NCBI GenBank assembly: GCA_017454265.1
Contig: JAFTDJ010000021.1
Location: forward strand, 26,034 to 90,033
DNA: 64,000 bases
Source: Bacteroidales bacterium
GTDB lineage: Bacteria; Bacteroidota; Bacteroidia; Bacteroidales; UBA932
Direction: 5' to 3'
Made by a program: the position numbers and the translations under genes. The notes under the pieces were generated by a model. It made no database searches. It was given only the letters and a program-made list of their open reading frames with translations, and had not been told where the DNA came from. Below are positions 36,620 to 43,140 of the stretch, in pieces. Each line of letters starts with the position of its first letter. Within the stretch, counting starts at the first letter, position 1.

Positions 36620-36634
36620 TTTTTCTTAATTTTG
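36605..36634 (+). promoter_or_regulatory. gntR promoter
   Basis: TTTG (36605-36608), an 18-nt spacer and TAATTTTG (36627-36634) match the Bacteroidota consensus. The predicted +1 is about 36641, inside operator 2, implying autoregulation. Confidence 0.7.
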
Positions 36635-36636
36635 AA

Positions 36637-36652
36637 CCACAGCACACCACAG
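36637..36652 (-). promoter_or_regulatory. Operator 2 at the gntR start
   Basis: The minus strand reads CTGTGGTGTGCTGTGG(TT), the same tandem repeat as operator 1 in inverted orientation with one base difference over 16. It overlaps the predicted +1 of the gntR transcript. Confidence 0.75.
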
Positions 36653-36674
36653 ATAATAATCAATTTGTCACAAT

Positions 36675-36779
36675 ATGTCCAATACATTCAAGCTGAAAAC
36701 TGAGTCTGAACTTGCAAAAAGCGGATTCCAGCGTTTCGAGCAACTGGAAGAATACAAGAAACAGAAAAAAACAAAATAA
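36675..36779 (+). CDS. 34-aa small protein coupled to gntR
   Basis: A short open frame, MSNTFKLKTE ... KKQKKTK, strongly basic at its C-terminus, with an amphipathic helix-like middle (GFQRFEQLEEYKK). Its TAA overlaps the gntR ATG (TAATG), so it is either a translated small protein or a coupling leader that sets regulator levels. It starts about 34 nt after the predicted +1. No family recognised. Confidence 0.45.
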   Translation: MSNTFKLKTESELAKSGFQRFEQLEEYKKQKKTK

Positions 36780-37804
36780 TGAAGTTCACTATAAACACCA
36801 ACGGCAAGGACCCTATCTACAAACAGCTTGTAAACCAGGTTGAACGGGGTCTGCACAACGGGAAGCTGGCCGTAAACGAGCAGCTCCCGTCTATGAACGA
36901 GCTCGCAGCAGAGCTTCACATTTCAAGGGAGACGGCAAAGAAGGCCTACGGTATCCTCACGGAAAAAGGCTTGCTGCTGCCAAGGCAGGGCCGTGGTTTC
37001 TTTACTCAGGACCCTGCTTCCAGCTCCCGTTCCCAGGTGCTTGTCATATTCGACAAGTTCTCTGTTTACAAGCAGATTCTTTTCAACGCCTTTGCTGAAA
37101 GGCTTGGCAAGAATGCGGAAATCACCATCCTCAACCACAACCAGAGCATAGACCTGTTCGAGTATTACCTGGACAACAATCTGGACAGCTTCGACTACTA
37201 CGTCGTGGCCCCCCACTTCCCGCTGAACACAAAGACACAGAAACGTGTAGAAAAGCAGCTCAACCGCATACCATTCCGCAAAATGATAATGCTGGACCGC
37301 CTCCAGCCGGATATGAACGGGCACTTCGGGGCCGTCTATCAAGATTTCGAGAACGACGTTTATGAAGGTCTTTCCCAAGGCTTGAGCAGCGGAGGCAGGA
37401 TAGAAAAGCTGCGTGTCATCACTTTGCCAAAGTCATTGTACGGTCCCCACATCCATAAAGGAATTGAGCGCTTTGCAGCCGACCACGATATTCCGGTAGA
37501 ATTCCTGAGCGAAGCGCCGGACAACATAAAGCCTCATGACACCTTCCTTGTCCTGAATTCCCAGCTGGACGCCGGACTTGTGGGACTTGTACGCAAAATC
37601 AAGGCTTCGGGACTGCAGGTAGGACAAGATGTGAACATCATATCCTACAATGAGTTCGACATGAACGAGCTGGTCCTGGGAGGCCTCACCACAATATCTA
37701 CGGACTTCCGAATGATGGGGCAGACAGCCGCAGAAATGATACTGAACCGCCAGATGCAAAAAGTCCACTGCCCGTTCGGGATGTACAAACGAAGTACTTT
37801 TTAG
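36779..37804 (+). CDS. GntR-family regulator with periplasmic-binding-protein-like sensor
   Basis: 341 aa. Residues 1-75 form a GntR winged helix (DPIYKQLVNQVERGLHNG, LPSMNELAAELHISRETAKKAY, LLPRQGRGFF). The rest is a LacI/PBP-type sugar-sensing domain (SQVLVIFDKFSVYKQIL; TFLVLNSQLDAGLVGLV; GLTTISTDFRMMGQTAAEMI). The same architecture is found in FucR, the fucose-locus regulator of Bacteroides thetaiotaomicron. It diverges from the sugar operon, and matching operator repeats sit at its own promoter, the MFS promoter and the GH3 promoter. Probably a sugar-responsive repressor (inference). Confidence 0.9.
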   Translation: MKFTINTNGKDPIYKQLVNQVERGLHNGKLAVNEQLPSMNELAAELHISRETAKKAYGILTEKGLLLPRQGRGFFTQDPASSSRSQVLVIFDKFSVYKQILFNAFAERLGKNAEITILNHNQSIDLFEYYLDNNLDSFDYYVVAPHFPLNTKTQKRVEKQLNRIPFRKMIMLDRLQPDMNGHFGAVYQDFENDVYEGLSQGLSSGGRIEKLRVITLPKSLYGPHIHKGIERFAADHDIPVEFLSEAPDNIKPHDTFLVLNSQLDAGLVGLVRKIKASGLQVGQDVNIISYNEFDMNELVLGGLTTISTDFRMMGQTAAEMILNRQMQKVHCPFGMYKRSTF

Positions 37805-37807
37805 ATA

Positions 37808-37927
37808 ATGACTGCAAAAAAATACCTGACACCGCGTATTGAAGAAACCGGCATAAACGAAGCCACCCTTTTTTGCGTTTCCCCCTCCTTTGCCGAGAAG
37901 AACTCACCGGCAAATTTTTTGCCCTGA
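37808..37927 (+). CDS. 39-aa small peptide ORF downstream of gntR
   Basis: ATG three bases after the gntR stop opens a 39-codon frame: MTAKKYLTPRIEETGINEA, then TLFCVSPSF and a short tail. The KKYxxPxxE...I...CxS layout is shared with the 61-aa ORF at 40722 and resembles short peptides I recall as frequent in Bacteroidales genomes (unverified). A hairpin GGCAAA/TTTGCC near its 3' end (37909-37923) has no T-run. Function unknown; expression unproven. Confidence 0.4.
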   Translation: MTAKKYLTPRIEETGINEATLFCVSPSFAEKNSPANFLP

Positions 37928-37975
37928 ATTCGGTCTCTGCGTTTGGCTGGGGTGGTCTGTTTCCGCAGAAATAAT

Positions 37976-37983
37976 TATCTTTG
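37976..37983 (+). promoter_or_regulatory. -7 box for the ABC importer gene
   Basis: TATCTTTG matches TAnnTTTG. The predicted +1 falls exactly on the A of the ATG at 37990, so the transcript may be leaderless. The -33 region is weak. Confidence 0.45.
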
Positions 37984-37989
37984 CGGCCT

Positions 37990-40677
37990 ATGAGTCTTGT
38001 AGAAAGTTTTACCAATAATCTGATTGCAGAAGACCGCTACAGAATGATTCTGGACGGCCTTCAGGTAACGTTGCTTATCACGCTGTGCGCCATCCTGCTG
38101 GGCACCGTGCTGGGCGGGGCGGTTTGCTGGATGCGCATGAGCAGGCGGAAGTGGCTGCAACAAACCGCGAAGGTATATATAGACATTATGCGCGGCACTC
38201 CCGTACTGGTGGTACTCATGCTGATGTATTACGTAATAATGGCGCCGCTGGATGCTACGGGCATTGTCGTTGCCATCGTAACCTTCGGCATGAACACTGC
38301 AGCCTATATCGGCGAGATGCTGCGTACCGCCATCCAGGGTATCGACCGCGGACAGACGGAGGCCGGGCTGGCCCTGGGTTATACGCCACGACAGACGTTT
38401 TTCAGGATTGTACTGCCTCAGGTAGTGAAGTCCGTCATGCCTGTTTACCAGGGTGAGGTGGTGAGCCTTCTGAAGGGAACGAGCATCGTGGGATACATTG
38501 CAGTCACCGATATGACCAGAGCGTCGGACCTCATCCGCTCCCGCACTTTCGAGGCCTTCTTTCCGCTCATCGTAACGGCTATCATCTATTTTACCGTGGC
38601 ATGGATCATCGGAGTGCTGCTTTCCTCTCTGGCGCAGCACAGAAAGGGCAAAGCTGTAGTTGCCGCCGCTGCGCTGTCGCTCTTCGGCCTGGCGGGCTAC
38701 ATTCCGGCCATGTTTTCCTCCGGCAGCACTGTAGGGCAAAAGGACGACATCCCTTCTGTATTTGAAGCCTTGAACGGGAAAAAAGTGGGGGTTGTCATAG
38801 GCAGTATACAGGATATCGCCGTCAGCGGCATGGCTCCCGGGGCCGATATCCAGCGATTTGCCAATATGGCCGACATGCTAGTGGCACTGGAAAGCGGCAA
38901 GGTTGACGTGGCGGGCAGCGAAAGCCTTACCCTTACGTTCAACAAAGAGATTGCTTCCAAGGTGGACTCTGTGGGTGCAGGGCTTGTCCCCATCCCGATC
39001 GGTGTCTGCTTCCAGCTGGGAGACAGCGAACTGCAGGAGGATTTCAACCGTTACCTTTCCGATATCCGCCGCGAAGGCACCTACCGCGAGATTATCGACC
39101 GTTGGAGCAATGCCGACGATCCTTCGGTCCTCTCTGCCCCCAAGCAGAGCGGAACGGGACGCACCCTTCGCGTTGCCACCTTCCCGGGCATGCCTCCGTT
39201 CAATTTCGTCAGTTCCGGTCATCCTTCCGGCCTTGAGATAGACCTTCTCACCCGCTGGGCCAACAGGCGCAACTGGAGGCTGGAGTACCTTGTAATGGAC
39301 TTTGCATCCCAGATTCCGGCGGTTCAAACGGGCAAGGCCGACCTGGCCATAGGCGCCATCAGCATCACCGGGGAACGGCAGAAACAGGTGCTCTTTTCCG
39401 ACGGATACATCGATTCGCACATAGTGCTGCTCACGCGGAAAGGGGAAATCGGCTTGCTCACGGATCCCTCTCAGGGCCCGTCAGACGCCGGCAAGGGAAA
39501 GAAGTGGCCCTGGGCCTTGGCGCTGTTGGCTTTACTCGGAGGAGGAGCCTGGCTTCTGGCCCGCCGCAAGGGAGGTGAAAGACAATCATCGGTCTCTCAG
39601 GCACAGTCTGCCCAAACGCCCATTATCCGTATCTCCCACTTGAAAAAGAGTTACGGCTCCCTGGAGGTACTGAAGGACATCAATGCAGATATCCGCCGCG
39701 GCGAGGTGATCTCCATCATCGGCCCTTCCGGTACGGGCAAGAGCACCCTGCTTCGCGCCCTTAATCTGCTGGATCCGCCCACAGGAGGCAGCGTTTTCGT
39801 GGATGGAGAAGACATAATGGAAAAAGGCTACCCCGTGAGCCGGCTTCGCCGGAAGATGGGCATGGTATTCCAGAGCTTCAATCTCTTCCCGCATAAAACC
39901 GTGCTTGAGAATGTAGTCATGGCGCCACTCCAGCTCCGTCATATCTCGCCTGAACAGGCGCGCGAAGAAGGGCTCACACTTCTTCGCAAAGTAGGATTGG
40001 CCGAGAAAGCCAATGTTTACCCGTCCTCTCTTTCCGGAGGGCAGAAACAGCGGGTGGCCATCGCCCGCGCCCTTGCCATGAAGCCGGAAGTCATTCTTTT
40101 CGATGAACCCACATCGGCCCTTGACCCCACAATGGTGGGTGAGGTGCTCAGTGTCATCCGCTCACTGGCGGAAGAAGGCCTTACGATGCTCATCGTCACT
40201 CACGAAATGAAATTCGCACGCGATGTGAGCACCCGCATTTTCTTCATGTACGACGGATATATCCACGAGGACGCTACGCCGCAGCAGATATTTGAACAGC
40301 CTGTACACAGCGCCACAAAGGCCTTTATCCAGCGTATCCGGAAGGAAGTGTTTGAGATTGGCGGCCCCGACTTCGACTTCCTGGGCATGCGCTCCGCCAT
40401 AGCCGCTTTCTGTCACAAATACGGCATTTCCGACAAACAGGCAACAGCAGAACGGCTGACTGACAAGATGCTCGGCGACGTGATGGCCCGGTACCGTCCA
40501 ATAACCGTCCGCATCACCCACAGCGAGCTGTCCGGCGTCACCGCATTGGACTTCATGGTGGAGCAGATGACCGCTACGCCTCTGTCCGACGCGCAGCGCA
40601 GCTCACTTTCCCAGGAGTGCCGCCAGGTGGTGGAGGAACCCACTGAACGAGGTTTCCGCGTGAAACTTATCCTATAA
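37990..40677 (+). CDS. Single-chain amino-acid-type ABC importer (permease + permuted binding protein + ATPase)
   Basis: An 895-aa fusion. Residues 1 to about 220: HisM/GlnP-type permease with the EAA-like loop (GIDRGQTEAGLALGYTPRQ). About 221-240: extra helix. About 259-375: the second half of a solute-binding protein (LNGKKVGVVIGS ... REGTYREIIDRWSN). About 391-487: the first half (LRVATFPGMPPFNFV ... LAIGAISITGERQKQVLFSD). About 508-525: return helix. About 545-790: GlnQ-type ATPase (GPSGTGKST, LSGGQKQRVAIARAL, ILFDEPTSALDP), then a tail of about 100 aa (PDFDFLGMRSAIAAF) as in Bacteroidota GlnQ relatives. The two SBP halves are in reverse order. The ATG at 37990 is chosen over an upstream TTG. 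Substrate probably a polar amino acid. Confidence 0.88.
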   Translation: MSLVESFTNNLIAEDRYRMILDGLQVTLLITLCAILLGTVLGGAVCWMRMSRRKWLQQTAKVYIDIMRGTPVLVVLMLMYYVIMAPLDATGIVVAIVTFGMNTAAYIGEMLRTAIQGIDRGQTEAGLALGYTPRQTFFRIVLPQVVKSVMPVYQGEVVSLLKGTSIVGYIAVTDMTRASDLIRSRTFEAFFPLIVTAIIYFTVAWIIGVLLSSLAQHRKGKAVVAAAALSLFGLAGYIPAMFSSGSTVGQKDDIPSVFEALNGKKVGVVIGSIQDIAVSGMAPGADIQRFANMADMLVALESGKVDVAGSESLTLTFNKEIASKVDSVGAGLVPIPIGVCFQLGDSELQEDFNRYLSDIRREGTYREIIDRWSNADDPSVLSAPKQSGTGRTLRVATFPGMPPFNFVSSGHPSGLEIDLLTRWANRRNWRLEYLVMDFASQIPAVQTGKADLAIGAISITGERQKQVLFSDGYIDSHIVLLTRKGEIGLLTDPSQGPSDAGKGKKWPWALALLALLGGGAWLLARRKGGERQSSVSQAQSAQTPIIRISHLKKSYGSLEVLKDINADIRRGEVISIIGPSGTGKSTLLRALNLLDPPTGGSVFVDGEDIMEKGYPVSRLRRKMGMVFQSFNLFPHKTVLENVVMAPLQLRHISPEQAREEGLTLLRKVGLAEKANVYPSSLSGGQKQRVAIARALAMKPEVILFDEPTSALDPTMVGEVLSVIRSLAEEGLTMLIVTHEMKFARDVSTRIFFMYDGYIHEDATPQQIFEQPVHSATKAFIQRIRKEVFEIGGPDFDFLGMRSAIAAFCHKYGISDKQATAERLTDKMLGDVMARYRPITVRITHSELSGVTALDFMVEQMTATPLSDAQRSSLSQECRQVVEEPTERGFRVKLIL

Positions 40678-40684
40678 GACGGAT

Positions 40685-40715
40685 TTTGATTTTTAACAGA
40701 AAGTTATTATATCTG
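40685..40715 (+). promoter_or_regulatory. Promoter upstream of the small ORF-GH3 unit
   Basis: TTTG (40685-40688), a 19-nt spacer and TATATCTG (40708-40715), one mismatch from TAnnTTTG. The predicted +1 is 40722, exactly the A of the small ORF ATG. Operator 3 begins a few bases downstream. Confidence 0.55.
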
Positions 40716-40721
40716 CAAGGT

Positions 40722-40907
40722 ATGCACCACACTATACCACAGTTACAACCAAATAACTCCACACAGCCTACGACTCTCATCCAAAAGAAAAAGGAAACCT
40801 ACAAGGTTCCCGTAACGGAGCATACCAACACCATCCCCGACCTCCTCTGCAACAGCATGGTAGATGGAGGGATCGACGATCTCACAGAAGAAGAATGGAC
40901 ACTTTAA
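40722..40907 (+). CDS. 61-aa small protein upstream of GH3
   Basis: The frame starts at the ATG at 40722 and ends 13 bp before the GH3 ATG. The product begins MHHTIPQLQP, is rich in Thr/Asn/Gln, then has KKKETYKVPVTEHTN, LLCNSM and an acidic end (GGIDDLTEEEWTL). No signal peptide or known domain. The YxxPxxE...CxS spacing is shared with the ORF at 37808. Its start coincides with the predicted transcription start and operator 3 lies within its first codons. It may be a small protein or a leader for the GH3 gene. Confidence 0.4.
   Translation: MHHTIPQLQPNNSTQPTTLIQKKKETYKVPVTEHTNTIPDLLCNSMVDGGIDDLTEEEWTL
40727..40742 (-). promoter_or_regulatory. Operator 3 upstream of the GH3 gene
   Basis: The minus strand reads CTGTGGTATAGTGTGG(TGCA), a third copy of the tandem repeat seen at the gntR/MFS promoters. 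It has the same orientation relative to its promoter as the other two. It ties the GH3 glycosidase to the same regulator although the ABC gene lies between. Confidence 0.65.
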
Positions 40908-40920
40908 ACTCAAGCGGATC

Positions 40921-43140
40921 ATGAAAAAGTATATATCATACGGAATCCTGCTTCCCGCCGCCCTGGTTCTCGCGGCCTGCACTGCAAAGCCTGCCGTAAA
41001 AAGCATCGAAGAACGCATTGCGGAAGTGCTCCCGCAGCTCACCATCGAAGAAAAAGTGGCAATGACGCACGCACAGTCCAAGTTTTCCTCCCGCGGAGTC
41101 CCCCGGCTCGGCATCCCCGAAGTCTGGTGCACGGACGGGCCTCACGGAATCCGCCCTGAAGTTCTCTGGGACGACTGGAATCAGGCCGGATGGACCAATG
41201 ACTCCTGTACCGCCTTCCCGGCCCTTTCGTGCCTTGCCGCCACCTGGGACAGGGAGATGGGCCTGCTGTTCGGCAGAAGCATAGGAGAAGAAGCACGCTA
41301 CCGCAAGAAAGACGTACTGCTCGGCCCCGGTGTGAATATATGCCGCACTCCGCTGAACGGCCGCAACTTCGAATATATGGGAGAAGATCCCTACCTCGCC
41401 GGGCAAATGGTAGTACCCTACGTGAAGGGCGTGCAGGAGAACGGAGTCGCCGCTTGCGTAAAGCATTTTGCGGTGAACAACCAGGAGACACGCCGTACCT
41501 CCACCAACTCGGTAGTTGATGACCGCACCCTGTACGAGATCTACCTGCCGGCATTCGAAGCTGCCGTGAAAGAAGGCGGCGCCTGGGCGATAATGGGCTC
41601 CTACAACCTCTGGAACGGAGAATTCAACTGCCACAACAAGCGACTCCTCTGCGACATACTCAAGGGAGAATGGGGCTTCGACGGAGTGGTCGTCAGCGAT
41701 TGGGGCGGATGTCGAGACGACGACCAGGCAATCACCAACGGTCTGGATATGGAATATGGCACCTGGACCAACGGCCTGCGCGGAGCGCCCTCCGACAGCT
41801 ACAACAACTATCACCTCGCCGATCCCTATCTCCAGCGCATAGCCGACGGTCGCGTGGGCACGACAGAACTGGATGATAAAGCCACACGTATCCTTCGACT
41901 CATATTCCGCACATCAATGAGCGCCGAACCGCATTACGGCAGGTTCAATTCCCCGGAGCATTACGCTGCCGCACGCGAGATAGCTGCCGCCGGAACCGTG
42001 CTGCTGCAGAACCGGGGCTCTCTTCCACTCAGCGTCCCCGACGGAGGCAGGCTGGTGGTGATAGGAGAAAACGCAGTCAAGAAAATGGTGGTAGGCGGCG
42101 GCAGTTCCAACCTCAAGACAAAATATGAAATTACACCGCTTGAAGCACTCCGGGAAGCTTTCCCAAATGCAAACGTGGTATGGGAAAGAGGATATGTCGG
42201 AGACGTCTCCACTTCCTATAACCGCGTGAGTACGGGCCAGGACCTGAGTGATCCGCGCCCGGCAGACAAACTGCTTGCAGATGCACTGGCCGCCATAGAA
42301 GGGGCGGATGCCGTAATATTTGTAGGCGGACTCAACAAGAGCGCAAATCAAGACAACGAGAGCACGGACAGACTGAGCCTTTCCCTCCCCTACGGTCAGG
42401 ACGGCATCATAGAAGCTCTGGCGGAAAAGGTCCCCGGACTGATTGTCGTAAACATCTCCGGCTCGCCGGTGGCCATGCCGTGGAAAGACAAGGTCAATGC
42501 CATCGTTCAGGGTTGGTACGGAGGTTCGGAAACCGGGCATGCGCTGGCTGACGTGCTCACCGGAGCGGTAAACCCGTCCGGCAGGCTGCCGTTCACCTTC
42601 CCGGCGTCTTTGGATGACGGTCCTCTGAAAACCGAGCGCCAGTACCCGGGCATACAGGTCGAAGGCGAACAGTGGTGGCAAGAGTACTACGACGAAGGAG
42701 TCTTCGTGGGATACCGCTGGTATGGCAGCAAGGGCATCCCGGTGTGTTTCCCCTTCGGGCACGGCCTGAGCTATACCACTTTCGAATACGGCGACGCCAC
42801 TCTCTCAAAAAGTTCCGTAAGAAGTGACGGCCAGATCCGGCTTTCACTGGAAATAGATGTAAAGAACAGCGGAGAGAGGGACGGCAGCGAAGTCGTACAG
42901 GTGTACGTCGCCCCGCCTGCAGGCAAAGTTGAAAGGCCCGCATACGAACTCAAAGGCTTTGAGAAGCTGTTCATCCCAGCCGGAAAGACCGGAAAGGCCA
43001 CTATAAACCTGGGCAGCCGGTCGTTCTCACGCTTCGACGCAGAAGCGCACGAGTGGGTGGTGGATCCGGGTAAATGGCGGATATTTGTCGGCAGCTCTTC
43101 AGCCGACATAAGGTCGGAGGCCGTCCTGGAAATTATTTAG
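40921..43140 (+). CDS. GH3 beta-glycosidase lipoprotein
   Basis: 739 aa. The start ATG at 40921 gives a lipoprotein signal ending LVLAAC. The GH3 N-terminal barrel has VWCTDGPHGIR, GPGVNICRTPLNGRNFEYMGEDP, KHFAVNNQE and the nucleophile Asp in VVVSDWGG. The C-terminal domain carries the acid/base candidate Glu in ANQDNESTDR, PFGHGLSYTTF and a fibronectin III-like end. It is likely exported to the periplasm or cell surface to release sugar from beta-linked oligosaccharides for the GntR-controlled pathway. It overlaps convergent 43133 by 8 bp. Confidence 0.92.
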   Translation: MKKYISYGILLPAALVLAACTAKPAVKSIEERIAEVLPQLTIEEKVAMTHAQSKFSSRGVPRLGIPEVWCTDGPHGIRPEVLWDDWNQAGWTNDSCTAFPALSCLAATWDREMGLLFGRSIGEEARYRKKDVLLGPGVNICRTPLNGRNFEYMGEDPYLAGQMVVPYVKGVQENGVAACVKHFAVNNQETRRTSTNSVVDDRTLYEIYLPAFEAAVKEGGAWAIMGSYNLWNGEFNCHNKRLLCDILKGEWGFDGVVVSDWGGCRDDDQAITNGLDMEYGTWTNGLRGAPSDSYNNYHLADPYLQRIADGRVGTTELDDKATRILRLIFRTSMSAEPHYGRFNSPEHYAAAREIAAAGTVLLQNRGSLPLSVPDGGRLVVIGENAVKKMVVGGGSSNLKTKYEITPLEALREAFPNANVVWERGYVGDVSTSYNRVSTGQDLSDPRPADKLLADALAAIEGADAVIFVGGLNKSANQDNESTDRLSLSLPYGQDGIIEALAEKVPGLIVVNISGSPVAMPWKDKVNAIVQGWYGGSETGHALADVLTGAVNPSGRLPFTFPASLDDGPLKTERQYPGIQVEGEQWWQEYYDEGVFVGYRWYGSKGIPVCFPFGHGLSYTTFEYGDATLSKSSVRSDGQIRLSLEIDVKNSGERDGSEVVQVYVAPPAGKVERPAYELKGFEKLFIPAGKTGKATINLGSRSFSRFDAEAHEWVVDPGKWRIFVGSSSADIRSEAVLEII

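Noticed and set aside
37909-37923. Hairpin GGCAAA/TTTGCC as a terminator after gntR
   Set aside because: The stem is AT-rich with a 3-nt loop and no T-run follows. It sits inside a possible small ORF.
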